Source: Patellaria atrata CBS 101060
Taxonomy: Eukaryota; Ascomycota; Dothideomycetes; Patellariales; Patellariaceae
Length of the DNA stretch: 64,000 nt
Reading direction: 5' to 3'
Assembly: GCA_010093705.1 (NCBI GenBank)
Contig: MU006089.1
Location: forward strand, 2,157,561 to 2,221,560
The translations under genes were made by a program, and so were the position numbers. Position 1 is the first letter of the stretch. Each line of letters starts with the position of its first letter. The notes beneath the pieces are model-generated. The model worked only from the letters and a program-made list of their open reading frames with translations, ran no database searches and was not told where the DNA came from. Below, in pieces: positions 1 to 11,270 of the stretch.

Positions 1-1557
1 TAGCGACAAGGCGATCATACCTACACAATATGAGGTTAGAAATATAGCTGGAAACAGAAATTTTGCAGATATACCTCTCAAAATCTTTTGTAGATGCACC
101 TCGAAAAATATCCTCATGTTGCATCTCCTTCCCACATTCGGGACATGTCAAACGTTCCCAGCCTTTACTTTCTAGATCTGACGCTATCCACTGTTCTAAA
201 CAACCAGAGCAAGTATTTACACCATGTTCACAATAGGACGTCGGAGGTTTTACTGGAAAATCAAGCGGTTCCAGATCGTCAGCGCAGACCATACATGTTC
301 GTTTCTTTGGAGCATTCAGCTGCTGTTGTCGAATCTCTTCCTCTTCTTGTAACTGTTTCGCGAGTTTCAAATCATCCTCAAGTTGACGTTTCTCTTCTTC
401 AAGGGAGTTTATGAGGAACGCTATGTAATTACCCTCCGGTTCATCTTGGGCTAAATGCTGCCCACTTCGTCTTATCGGATGAACGAATGCTTGTGAGGAA
501 TCGCTCAAAGTTGGCACCACTCCAGGATCTGAGAGTCTGTACCGCTTAATATCTCTATGTTTCTGGTTGAGCTTTTCAGCTCTTGGGACTGGTCCAAGCA
601 TTTGGCTTTGTGGAATGTTACTACAGTTGTTATTCATGGGCTGACCCGTACCAACACCTTGAAAGCTTTTGAGTTGAATGCTTGTAGCCGTCCTTGAATT
701 ATTCAATGTGGATGTTGACGCTTGCGTTGAAAGCAAGGATTTGGAGGATGATTCGTGCCAAATACCATGATGAGGTAAATATCCATTTTGATTTTGAGAG
801 CTTCGCTTTGAAAGCCGTTCGACAGCTGTATTAGGACATTTGAAAGAGCTTGCTGCGTCGCTACGTCTAGATCTTTTAGCATTCGGACGATTTCCTCGAG
901 ATATACCTGACGTAGCTTTAGGTATGTGAGCAGAGTTCGATACTCCTAATGGATCCAAGAATTCTATAATTGACTGCTCATTGGTACCTCGGATAGAACT
1001 AGAAGTGGACCTGCCAGACTGGTATCCCTGGTCAAGTTGGTCCTTTGGAAATGACTTGGTTCCAAGTTCACTATTCATCGGAACAGGGAGTTCGTTCCTC
1101 CTCAGACCCATATCGGAGGAGGCCGAGGATCGTGGTGAATAGAATGTCTTTACATCTGATTCGGGCAGGCTTGCATTTTGGGATATATCAATCATAGGAT
1201 TCCTAGGTATAGACTTTACAAGCTCGTCCTTCATGACGTTTGCTAACTCCATCGGGGAGTCCCTTTCTCTAAAATGATTAGGGAGACGCTGATATTGTCC
1301 TGACGAATTCTTTTCGCTGTTAGGTAGAAGCGACTTGGAATTTGACCCTTTACCTTTCGTAAGTCTCTCCACAAGTTGAAGCATCTTTCGAGTACTCAGA
1401 TGGCTAGTTCCTGGCGAGGATAATTGCTTTTGATCAATTTAGAACCCGTGCGATGAGCTGTATAATCAAGAGGATGGTATAGGCCTGAGGTTGCGAGATC
1501 ATGCTCCAAGGTAGGAGGTGCATATGCGGCAGCTTGTATTCGTCCATTAGCGAGCAT
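1..1557 (-). CDS. RBR-type RING E3 ubiquitin ligase, 5' part (runs off left edge)
   Basis: Only the N-terminal part is in the window. A Ser/Asn-rich low-complexity region comes first, then a Glu/Gln-rich helical stretch (around 420-310), then a RING1-type zinc site read as CMVC, C-E-H, CSGC and CPEC with a long spacer before the last pair, as in RING-between-RING ligases. Such enzymes pass ubiquitin from an E2 through a catalytic Cys in RING2, which would lie beyond the edge. A 54-nt intron at 21-74 joins ...FER to YDRLVA, the usual sequence after RING1. The first ATG is at 1557, with an in-frame stop just upstream. The frame from that ATG ends at a TGA near 1395, while the downstream frame (from MLQLVERL near 1386) is open. 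One extra base in the A-run at about 1428-1431 would unite them. This is a sequencing error, a real frameshift or an unseen splice. The ligase call is firm; its 5' end is not. Confidence 0.75.
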
Positions 1558-2319
1558 AGAGGCTGTATAACAGTCGATAAGCTAACGAGTGGTATTTATC
1601 GATAAGGGCAAGTGGCTGTGATAGTGAGAAGGCTTATATCTAGGCTGCTAACACGTTGAGAGAGGTGGTTAGGTGGAGCCTGATTAGAGTCGGGAACAAT
1701 CATAAGTTGGACCCGAAAATAGCCAAACACCATCTTCCACGGTACTCTAATCCATGGATCACTTTCTAAGAGGGTAACAAAGCTACTTGTTGATAGACGA
1801 CCCATGTTCTTTGGCCTCACCGGACGTTGTAAACTCAACAGGGAACAGTAGATGTTGAACAAGGTCTTTACCAGAGCCCAGCAGGAAATACACACACATG
1901 AGAACGCCTGACCCTATCTGATACCGGACAGCCTGACACAGGAACATTAATATTGTGCCTTTGTTATTGATCAAATTCGGCTTGTTTGCTCAGCCTTACA
2001 GACAGTGGAGAGGTCGTTGACCACACTAGCATGCAGCTATACCTAATTCGGCGATCGAACATGTAACTGCGGTCACAACTACACCACCTAGACATTCTTT
2101 GACCTCATGAAAAAGTGATACAAACCTGAAATGAAGGTGATAGGAAGCACTCTTTCTTCTGATTAACAATAGTCCACCAAAAGAGTGAGACTTGTAAAGA
2201 AACATAGAAGACTTGGCCTGCGCAACCCAGTCCATGAACTTTTGACGCAACTCCGCCCAATGCAGCCTGAATGATTCGCTAATACCACAATGACCTATCC
2301 GAGATGCTCGAAATCATAC
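1558..2319. other. Intergenic, no gene seen
   Basis: This stretch holds the upstream region of the RING ligase gene and the 3' flank of the channel gene. Short open frames on the minus strand have no recognisable product or clear coding character. I see no repeat or RNA gene. Confidence 0.5.
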
Positions 2320-5300
2320 TTAACGCCTGCCTGTTCTAAAGTAATCGTAGCCCAACTCGTCTTCCGACAGTGGCGTCCCAGCCGTGCCCGTGCCAGCATA
2401 GCCGTAAGGACTAGCTTGGTTCCGGCCAGGCATATTTTCTGAGCCCATTGGAGCTGCCCCACCCAAGAGATTTGTTTCCGAGCCGTTCATATAAGAATTT
2501 CCTCGTGTCATGCCACCATAGCCGCTGTTGTAATTGTGTCTTGATGGACTATGATGGCGATATGCGGCAGATGTTTGATGATAGCCTGCAGGATAATTCG
2601 TTCCGTCGACGTATGTTTCTTGGTCAAAACGTGTCCTATCAGAGTCTTGAGACGAACTCCGCCCTCGATCCAAGGTGGTAAATGAGCCTGGAGTTCCTGG
2701 ACGGATCATATCCAGAGGCCGGCCATACATCTCACCTTCCCCACCGAACTCCTCCCGAAACTCGGGTCGATCTTTGTGGTGCTCGAAGTCCATTTGACCT
2801 TCAGACACGAGTTCGAAGGGTGAAGATGAGGGTGCCTTTTTGCCGGGGTGGTTGGGGGACATGTTGTCCAAACTGAAGGTATCGCTATATGCCGTCATAG
2901 CCGCAACATCGGATTGATCTTCGAGCCGACCCCGATACACCTGGTGTAAAACGTGTTTCGCTTTCTCATGAACCATGGGTACCATCAACTTCCTGTAAAG
3001 AACCGGGTTGCCGAATCGGACTCCAACCCGATCACCCCGACGTTCTTTGTGTTCTGGAAGGGTGCGACTTTCAGGATCTTTCAACGGACCCTTCGTATAA
3101 AAGTGAATAGCGTCATCGAACGTCGTGGCGCAATACCACTTGAACCCGAGCATTAATATAGGCAGGGGCACAAGGCAGCCCAACATTTTCCAACTATTGC
3201 CCTTTGCTTTAACAAGCAAAGCAACAATTACATTGGCTAGTATAGCTGCGAATATAAACCTGTTGTACAATACCCTCCAAAATTGACCGCCCGACTCTGT
3301 CTTAGTTATAAAAACATAACTGGCCGAAATTAGTGAGGGCCGTGAAATGGGCAAAGTGAGTTTCTTACAGTAAGAGGTATTTCTTTAACCAGGTATCGAG
3401 TGCAAAATAAAACGCTGTTACTGGAAGCACGAGGGGTTGTAGCGTGGCAAAGCAGAGAGCCACTGTGGAATAGAATAAGAAGTAATTGTAGTAACTTGCG
3501 TAGTCGAATGGCGGCGGTGCAGTCCATTCAATCATTTCTCGAGGGGTTGGGTGTGTAAACTTCCTTGCGAATGAACCCCAGGCAAGATTGAAAATCTGTG
3601 ATAAATCTACTGCAGCTCCTAAGTTGCGTTGTAGCAGCCAAGTGATCCAAAACGGTGAGACGTTGCACAGAGCGATCATGACCTTATTGTAAATATCACC
3701 TTCCTTCATGGCTTGCCAAACATCTATATGACCTTCATCATGCAAATCGATGACTGTTGAAATAAAGGCCCATAGAGCAGCGAAGAGAGAGAAGACGATC
3801 AAATTATTGAAGACGAAAAAGGCATATAGTTTATGGACAACATGCCGTTCGCGCGAGGTTTTAGTAAAGTCACCGGCTCTCATTGATAACCGGCGGAAGA
3901 TGATGGGTAGAAAATAGTAGACTAAAGACGTAATTGCTGGCGACAGAATACCTTGAACAACGGCCCAAGATTTGGGATTGGCCTGAAGCTCAACATTGAA
4001 GCCGTGCCAAACACGGCCCAGATTTGTCAAGTTGGTTAAGAATACTGCGATGAGGGCATTAGGAGCAATCCAAAAGAAGGTTAGGAGCGCAACCCATAGA
4101 TTGTTGCTGATCTTCTTCCACTTTCTCCTTTTCTTTGAAAGGGGTAAGTTGTCCCAGATGATATCGTTTGGTTTTGGTGCCAAGCGTATCGTTGAACCAT
4201 GAGGATGTACCTTTCGAGCTGAATATGCAACGGTGTGTGCATCCGAGATATTCTCGAAGCTAGCAAAACCGTACGGCATAGCGTTCCTTTTGTCAATTGA
4301 TTCCCTAACATCTTTAATCTGGATCTCAAGCTCCCTTATCCTATCGGTGAGGTAGTCAATGGCGTCCACCTCTTGATCTCCTCGATGAGTTCTGTCTTTA
4401 TTTGATGGTTTACAGGTCGGTCTCTTGATGGGTAGCTTATCGGGGTTCCGAAGATATTTAGCTAAATATTTTTCCAATTGTTTAACGGCATCTTCGTGTT
4501 CCTTAACGAGCTCAGGAAGTTCTTTGGCGTTCCTACCAATGGCTGCTCGTGGTATGCTCTCTGTTGATCTCACTTCCTCGGTAAGTTTGACAATCCCCTC
4601 ATCAGTTCTGAAATCCCTAGGAATATCCGTGACCTATTGTGTTATTAGTTACCATCTGGCTTACGGTGTCTTGAAAGCTTACTATGAGTGTCCTTGAATG
4701 TAGACTAGACTGGTAGTCTTGACTATCGAAATAGATCCTTCGTAACCTTGTAATTGCTCTATAATTTGACCAGAGGAAGTAGCATAAAATAATATCAAAT
4801 AGATAAGCGCAAATCACTAAAGCCCAATATATCTCGCCCCACATGAACTGTGGTGTCATCCTCATAAATGTGGATATATCATTATGTCCAGAGGTAAATT
4901 GCTTCCCACCAACTACGTTGACTGGAATCAATATACCACAGCCTACAATACTAAGCACTAGGAACAGGTTTCGGCACATTTTCGTAAATCGCAGGAATAT
5001 GGTAGCGTCCAGGCCGATCTTTTCCACTAAGATATCCTCTTTCGTCTGAACGACAGGTTTTACCCAGGCAAATACTCCTTTGCCCAGCGGAGGTGGTGCA
5101 TGTTTCTCATCCGCATGCTTGAGTCTAGGCGCATACACCACGGTATTGTAGGGTCGAAGAAGGCAGAATACGATGGCGACGAAGAATGTGATACCCAAAG
5201 AGGTCCCTAGCGATGCAAGGAAAGCATCTGATTGTATCTATTACAACGTTAGACGCCATCCTGTCTTCTATCTTTTAGGGAGTAGTACGGACCGCTGACG

Positions 5301-5385
5301 AGAATGGGTTTGATATTAGCTCTAAGAACTCGTCAGTGGAACTACCTTCCCGTGCAAATATAGCACGAGCTTCAGATTTGAACAT
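2320..5385 (-). CDS. CSC1/OSCA-type osmosensitive cation channel (DUF221 family)
   Basis: This is a multi-pass membrane protein of the CSC1/OSCA/TMEM63 family (fungal RSN1/PHM7 group), stretch- or osmotically gated cation channels of the plasma membrane. My model has four exons, 5293-5385, 4683-5237, 3369-4633 and 2320-3319, with introns of 55, 49 and 49 nt. They sum to 2913 nt, or 970 residues, typical for the family. Order: an N-terminal TM (GITFFVAIVFCLLRPYN), more TMs, the conserved SRTLIVTDIP that opens the cytosolic RRM-like domain (read across intron 2), a basic and coiled cytosolic loop, the hydrophobic seven-TM core (from NNLWVALLTFFWIAPNALI on), and a Ser/Gly/Tyr-rich C-terminal tail of about 200 residues. 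Intron 3 restores YLLLYVFITKTESGGQFWR. The start at 5385 is the first ATG of the open exon. The family call is sure; which yeast paralogue it matches is not. Confidence 0.93.
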
Positions 5386-6270
5386 GGTCATAAGTTCCTA
5401 TTCTCTGCGAGGAATACGACAGTTAAATGTCGGAGTGGGCAACGAGTGGGCAGCCACAAGATGACTATGTGGCTTGCATCATCGGGAAAGGGGAAAAAAT
5501 TACGGAAAGATATTGTACGAGCTGATAGGAGGGTATAAACAAGTCGACATAAACTCAAGAATAGGAAGGGAAATTAACGAAAGAATAACAGGAAAGAAAG
5601 AGAAACGAAGATGGAGGAATGGTTGGGAATGTTAAAGAGGGATGTCTTAAGCCGTTGCGTGACTTTCAGTATTGGAAGATTGACAATGAAAAACGGGTGT
5701 TGATTGGTGTTGAGGCCTAGGCGTTCCCGCAAAGCCGGTGCGTCCAAAGACAAGGGTCGATAAAGGTTTGCAGAGACTAACAAAGGGCTTGAAATATTGG
5801 GAAAGAAGTTCCAGCTAATATCTAAGAGGGCGCAACGTTGCAGGACATAAGTCATTCTTAATTATTGACGTTGTGGCACATGTCACTCACTGCAACACTT
5901 ATCTCGTGTCATGCTGCATGTTTCTTAGGTTAGAGCGAGCTAGAAATAATACGGTCGTTGTACCGATGCATGTGAGAGGACGGGAGCATTCCCGATCCCG
6001 GCCGCATCAGGTTTGTACAGTACAGTACGCTTAGTAAGATACCGTACTGTACAGTGAGGTGGCGGCATTGCCCGGACGTTACCTTCACTTATGAGTCTTT
6101 GGAGCCCTCAGTCCAGTCATCTCCTAGATGGTACAATAGCCTTTCTCTATATAGTCTGATCGGAGTACTTGTTTTATGTCTTTAGTTTACCATTCCACCT
6201 CAACCCAGCCGGCCTGGTTTCCCTCGGTGGCGCGAGTTTTCCACTTCCTGATATAGACTCACTCACATTC
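5386..6270. other. Divergent intergenic region with an inverted repeat
   Basis: This lies between the divergent starts of the channel gene (5385, minus) and the LRR-like gene (6271, plus), so it should carry both promoters. It contains a perfect 10-bp inverted repeat at 6020-6052, listed separately, and a TATA-like ctatatag near 6148. I see no convincing gene. Confidence 0.6.
6015..6054. promoter_or_regulatory. Inverted repeat GTACAGTACG / CGTACTGTAC
   Basis: Perfect 10-bp arms at 6020-6029 and 6043-6052 flank a 13-nt spacer. A further GTACAG precedes the left arm. The element lies about 220-250 bp upstream of the LRR-like gene and about 630 bp upstream of the channel gene. The arrangement suits a dimeric regulator or a hairpin. 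The function is inferred only from symmetry and position. Confidence 0.4.
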
Positions 6271-8058
6271 ATGCCCAAGAAGCACCATCAAGCCTTTACA
6301 AAATCAGGTAGCAGCTATGTCCACCCTTCACACCTTGCCCCGCGACCTTCCAGTGCGGCTTCCTCAAGTGAATCCGTTAATGAGCGGATTGAACGACTCC
6401 GGCGGGAGCAGGCACCAAAAGCTAGCGTACAAAGGCAGAGTGAATTGATCGCGGACCTGACTACCAGAACGGTTCCCCCACAGCTTAGATCTATTCTTAA
6501 TATTCCGGAGACAGCACCTCCGAGACCAAGACCTGGTATTCGTCCGCCTAGACGCCGCGTTCCCGGACCATCTGCACCTCCAAGTTGGTCGATGTCTGGA
6601 CTGGAAAGCTCGAAACATGCGGTGCGAAGCGCCCCCTCCCCAGATACCGAGGACAAACGATGGAGACCCCGTACATTTGATGATCTACGTCTATCACAAC
6701 ATTTTAGAGGGAAAGAAGATGTTCCAAGAAGCCTTGTACACCAAGTGTTGAGAACATTTGCAATGAATTGGAATTGGCTGGTGGGATATGAACGGAACAA
6801 CCTTGCAACGGTGCCTACGTCTATGAAAGCTTTGTTGCTTGAATACATTTCAATGTACGGCCCGGAAGAGGGAATTACTTTGAACGAACTCAAGATTCTA
6901 TTCCTCAACGAAATGGAGCTTCATGAGGCTACAGGAAGCGAAGAGCTCACCATGCTTGATTTATCTGGGTTGATTGGTGTCAATATATCTCTTAATGAGC
7001 TGAAGAAGTACTTCGTCATTCGTTCCGTGGTTCCAAAGCAAGACTCTCAAGGGAATGTCGCCACAGAGTCACAATTAAAGCATAACAGAAGGGTTTTCGG
7101 GGAGAAGCCAATATTGGATTCCTGGGAGGACGAAGTCCATTCCTTAATACCATTAGCAGCGACATTACACCCACCGCGCTTCCCCAACCTGACGCACTTA
7201 TCACTCGCCCATCCAGGCCCGTCCGTTTCATGGGCTTCTCTACTGGCTCTTTCAACTCATCTAGCAACCGTAACTCATTTATCGTTGGCATACTGGCCAG
7301 CGCCTTGTATGACACCAAACTCGAAGACAACTACTGTGATCAGCCCTCATTCGAGACCGGTTAATTTAGGAGGCACACATTTCTATTCCATTATGGATGA
7401 CGATTGGAACGAGGCTGCTAATGTGCTTCGCCGTTTCAGCAAGAACACCTACTCTCTTCAATGGCTTGATCTTGAAGGTTGTGGCGAATGGCTTCCCGCC
7501 TTGACTTGGGGACAGGACTCCTCAAGTGCAGATAGTTCTTCTACTGCCTCTCGTAGGCCGAATCCGGAGGACTGGGTAGGGCCAGAGGGTCAACCAGGCC
7601 CCAACTGGAATGGCAGTTGGCGTCAAGTTGCTTATATCAATGTTAGCCAAGGCTGGATTCCAAAAGACACGACCTCCATCCGAATGCTTCCAGCCTCACA
7701 AATCGCTTGGCAACTACTGGAGTATCACCGACATCGAGATGAAGCTAACGACAGCCACCTCCTAGATGAAGATGCATCTGATGATCAGGCGTCTGGCCCA
7801 CCTCCAACCACTCCGGAACTACCAGCTTTACGAAGAGTGCAATTACAGGAGGAGCCTCGACCATTTTTTGGCCAAACTCGACAGCTTTCAGAAGTCAGTA
7901 AAGCTACCCATGCGTGGTTTGAGAAGGAGAAGACGGCCAGAAAAGTCGAGCAGACCCTGCGCGAAATTCGAAGTTCAGCAAAAGGTATCTTTTGTAAGTT
8001 TGACTATGGATGGGAACCAGTGACTACTACCGCTGTACCTAGCCCATTCATCGGATAG
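6271..8058 (+). CDS. Conserved hypothetical protein with leucine-rich-repeat-like segment
   Basis: A single-exon gene of 595 residues. The start is the ATG at 6271 (MPKKHHQAF), because the open frame upstream contains no in-frame ATG. Residues 1 to about 130 are Ser/Pro/Arg-rich and probably disordered, with a basic proline run (RPRPGIRPPRRRVPGP). The middle holds leucine-rich-repeat-like strands such as FPNLTHLSLAHPGPSVSW and VTHLSLAYWPAP, and later SLQWLDLEGCGEWLPAL. The C-terminus is charged with an amphipathic helix (HAWFEKEKTARKVEQTLREI). No catalytic motif or signal peptide is visible. LRR-type folds mediate protein contacts, so a scaffold role is possible but inferred. I recognise it only as a conserved fungal type of protein. 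Confidence 0.8.
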   Translation: MPKKHHQAFTKSGSSYVHPSHLAPRPSSAASSSESVNERIERLRREQAPKASVQRQSELIADLTTRTVPPQLRSILNIPETAPPRPRPGIRPPRRRVPGPSAPPSWSMSGLESSKHAVRSAPSPDTEDKRWRPRTFDDLRLSQHFRGKEDVPRSLVHQVLRTFAMNWNWLVGYERNNLATVPTSMKALLLEYISMYGPEEGITLNELKILFLNEMELHEATGSEELTMLDLSGLIGVNISLNELKKYFVIRSVVPKQDSQGNVATESQLKHNRRVFGEKPILDSWEDEVHSLIPLAATLHPPRFPNLTHLSLAHPGPSVSWASLLALSTHLATVTHLSLAYWPAPCMTPNSKTTTVISPHSRPVNLGGTHFYSIMDDDWNEAANVLRRFSKNTYSLQWLDLEGCGEWLPALTWGQDSSSADSSSTASRRPNPEDWVGPEGQPGPNWNGSWRQVAYINVSQGWIPKDTTSIRMLPASQIAWQLLEYHRHRDEANDSHLLDEDASDDQASGPPPTTPELPALRRVQLQEEPRPFFGQTRQLSEVSKATHAWFEKEKTARKVEQTLREIRSSAKGIFCKFDYGWEPVTTTAVPSPFIG

Positions 8059-10109
8059 GTAAGTGGAGGGCTACGAATACCTTGGATGGTAGAAGTGGGT
8101 AACCACATGTCGATAGCAATATACATTAGTTTCAGCCCAAGATTCACCCTTCTCAGTGTAGAAGGATAGACATTCTTTACGCTTTCCATTATTGAGCTTG
8201 TGCTCTTGGTTCCGGAGGGATTTTCGGCTCGGGTGCCTGATATGGCTTGGGTATCAAATGCGAAGTAGTAGTTCTAGCCAACGGTGTATAGAGAAAGTAG
8301 ATTGATATGTGCGTCATTTGGCAGGTGGGGCACGATCTTCGAATTGTGAAACGACCACGGTAGCGAAGTTAAGACTTGAGGCTTGAGTGCCGAGTGGTTG
8401 CTTGATCTCTCTGTCCTTGTATGTCTCTTATGAGTTCTTCTCAAACGGTGATTCGTTCATGCGTGCAAATGATATATAATACGATGGAGCTGGCTGAGGT
8501 GTTGAGACGAGCGTGTAGGTACTTGTACTGGTGCACTACATTGATCATACGGACAATACTTTTACGCCATTTAAGCTGTTTGATTGGAGAAGAGCGGCAA
8601 GAGTACGAGAGCGATTAAAATAAACAGTCTCCCCACAAGACTAGTGTAGTTTTAAAGTACGATCCAATTACATGAGCCAAATATACTTACAGCCGCATAC
8701 CGTAAACTCGTATGCGCAAATTCAAAGGTCAATACGGTCTTTTAAGATGGTGTTTTCGCAATAACCTTAGGATGACTGATGAGTGCAGTTGATAGATCGC
8801 CGGTACCAAGTGTTCTCTACAGAGCCTAGGTACAAGCGTAGGATGTACATGTACTATACAATATGGATACTTGTATGGTGAGATGGAAGTCTCTGTATTC
8901 CGCCAGTAGGGACATAAATATCATTAAATGGTAAAAAGGGAGGAGGTGGTGGCTAAACCTCTTAAGGAAGATAGAGATAGTGACAGACGAATCATAGATG
9001 AAAGTTGAAGAAAGTTCGTATCCAGGGAAGGAGCCCGGAACGTTGTCGATCATTTTCTTTTCGGTGGCGTCTCCTTCCATATTCTAGCGAACCATACGCG
9101 TGGCTTCCTTCTTCGTTAACTCTCTGACAGCCCCGGAATGGAAAGTACCCAGGGTCTCAGTTCTCGCATGGTTTTTGCAACAAAGTCAAACATTTTTGTT
9201 CAAGGCTACAATGTTGGGGTCAAGTCTACAGTCCATCAATTCCCCTGCCCGAGAGTGTTGGTGAGCGCAAATCGCTTGGGAACATCGTGTATCGTGTGCA
9301 ACCGTTACTGTAGGCGGACAAAGGCAAATCCGGGTTGGCTAGATGCAAGTTGTAGAGAGGAGTGGATACTGGCAAATTAGATGGAAGATAACGAGTTACC
9401 GTACAGTATCCGTAGTATGGTGTTCGCGGAGTAGCGACAAGAAAAGGGCAAGATTATAATCCAACCCCTGTTAATATGCGCAAGCTGCATCTTGAACTAG
9501 TGTCTCAGGAGGGAGATCGCAAATATCCAAAGCCAGGGCGGATGTTGAAACAATGGGAAGGAGGGAAAACTAGTCGTGGTTAACAGCTGTACAGTATTTC
9601 GGCTCATAAAGACCTTGCTCTCCTCCTTTACTTACCTACATTACTACCACGCTCTCTTTCCCTTCCATCCCATCCTGTCCTTCCTCCATTCAATTATTTT
9701 CCGAGCTGGATCTACAGCTCGGGAAGAGTGAAACGCGACTGGCCATCCAACCATCATCATCGGCTGCAGAGAGGACCTCTTTCTTGGCCGCTAAAAAGCC
9801 TCCAGCTTTGCCTTGCGCAACCTTCAGAGATAGCGACCCGTTTCAGCGTCTCACAGTTCCACCGTATTCAGAAATCTTCATTGAATGAGCAAGTCCAATG
9901 TCGAGGTTATTACCGCAAACCGTCCTACCCTAAACCCCATCCTCACTTCCCGCCACGCCGCTTCTCCACTATCCACTCCCTTGCACTGAAACGACCCTCT
10001 CCTTTTCCTCCTCAAAATCCAAGTTTTAACCAAGGGAAGCTCTTCACCTCTAGCCACTCCGAAACCTTACTCCATACACTCGTCTGCGTCTGGAATAGCT
10101 TTTGGCAAA
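8059..10109. other. Long intergenic region and leader of the mannosyltransferase gene
   Basis: No recognisable gene. A minus-strand ATG frame at 8826-9080 (84 codons) starts with coding-like codons but ends in featureless hydrophobic sequence, so I do not call it. A strong pyrimidine tract at about 9610-9700 looks like the core promoter and start region of the downstream gene. Copies of gtacagta occur near 9402 and 9589, sharing a core with the inverted repeat at 6020. From about 9700 on, the sequence is probably a 5' leader with upstream ATGs. Confidence 0.5.
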
Positions 10110-11270
10110 ATGCTCACTTTCAGGAGGGCAATCGTCATCGCTGCGGCGCTTCTGACATTCTTTTTTATCCTAAAAACCTCACATCCAGATACTTCAACGC
10201 CAAAGATAAAAAACGCCAGCCAGTTGCCCAGACCCACGCCTTACAAAACGCCCACGCAAGCTAAACAGGCCGAGAAAGAACCTACAAAAGATGTCACACC
10301 ACAATCGTCAGCGCCAGGGCGAAACGGTCTTGAGGGAGCCATTGAACCTCCACTCATGGCTAAGAAGCCAAAGACGCAAATTTCACTCGCAGATCTGCGT
10401 ATGAAGCCATTGAGACAACAGCTCGAATATCAGTTCCCTTATGACCCTCTGTCGAAATTTCCAGCATACATCTGGCAGACCTGGAAAACAACGCCCGCAT
10501 CAGGCGAGTTCGACGAAGCATTCAGAGAACCAGAGGCGAGTTGGACTATACTACACCCTACATTTGTACATGAGGTTATCACCGATTCTATCGCTGTCAG
10601 TTTGATAAGGCATCTTTACGCCTCTGTCCCAGAAATTGTAGAGGCATACAACGCTCTTCCACTGCCGGTTCTGAAGGCAGATTTCTTCCGCTACTTAATC
10701 TTATTAGCCCGTGGAGGAATCTATACGGATATTGATACCGCGGCATTGAAATCAGCGATTGACTGGGTACCAGCGGACGTACCGCGGTCGTCATACGGTA
10801 TGGTGATTGGTATTGAGGCAGACCCCGATCGTGAGGACTGGGCGAAGTGGTACTCCCGCAGAATACAGTTCTGTCAATGGACAATACAATCGAAACCGGG
10901 ACATCCTATATTGCGAGATATCGTTGCAAACATTACTGAAGAGACGCTTTCCAGAAAGAAAAAGGGTGCATTACATGCAAAGGAGTTACGGAAGAACATT
11001 ATCGAATTCACAGGCCCAGCACTCTGGACGGATGTCATATTCAAGTACTTCAACGATCCAAATTACTTCGATATGAGCACTAGCGCTGGCAATATCACCT
11101 GGAAGCAGTTCACGAAAATCACTGCGGCAAAGAAGGTGGGTGATGTTATCGTCTTACCTATTACAAGCTTCAGTCCAGGTGTCAAGCAGATGAACGCAGG
11201 CGAGGACGATGACCCGATGGCTTTTGTGAAACATTTGTTTGAAGGTATGAGAAACAGTTTTCAAGCGTAA
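10110..11270 (+). CDS. och1: OCH1-type initiating alpha-1,6-mannosyltransferase (GT32)
   Basis: A single-exon gene of 386 residues. It is a type II Golgi membrane protein: a short cytosolic Arg-containing tail, then a signal anchor at about residues 6-22 (AIVIAAALLTFFFIL), then a Lys/Pro/Thr-rich stem to about residue 85. The catalytic domain carries YIWQTWKTTP, KADFFRYLILLARGGIYTD and the DXD-type metal/sugar-nucleotide motif TDID at about residue 205. All are hallmarks of glycosyltransferase family 32, OCH1 branch. The enzyme adds the first alpha-1,6-mannose of the outer chain to N-glycans in the early Golgi, using GDP-mannose. Length and layout are normal. Fungi also have related family members (HOC1-like), so the exact orthologue is slightly less sure than the family. 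The ATG at 10110 directly precedes the anchor. Confidence 0.9.
   Translation: MLTFRRAIVIAAALLTFFFILKTSHPDTSTPKIKNASQLPRPTPYKTPTQAKQAEKEPTKDVTPQSSAPGRNGLEGAIEPPLMAKKPKTQISLADLRMKPLRQQLEYQFPYDPLSKFPAYIWQTWKTTPASGEFDEAFREPEASWTILHPTFVHEVITDSIAVSLIRHLYASVPEIVEAYNALPLPVLKADFFRYLILLARGGIYTDIDTAALKSAIDWVPADVPRSSYGMVIGIEADPDREDWAKWYSRRIQFCQWTIQSKPGHPILRDIVANITEETLSRKKKGALHAKELRKNIIEFTGPALWTDVIFKYFNDPNYFDMSTSAGNITWKQFTKITAAKKVGDVIVLPITSFSPGVKQMNAGEDDDPMAFVKHLFEGMRNSFQA

Noticed and set aside
9728-10264. Upstream plus-strand gene overlapping the OCH1-type gene
   Set aside because: It overlaps the signal anchor of the mannosyltransferase in another frame, is Ser/Pro/His-rich like a leader, and has no domain.
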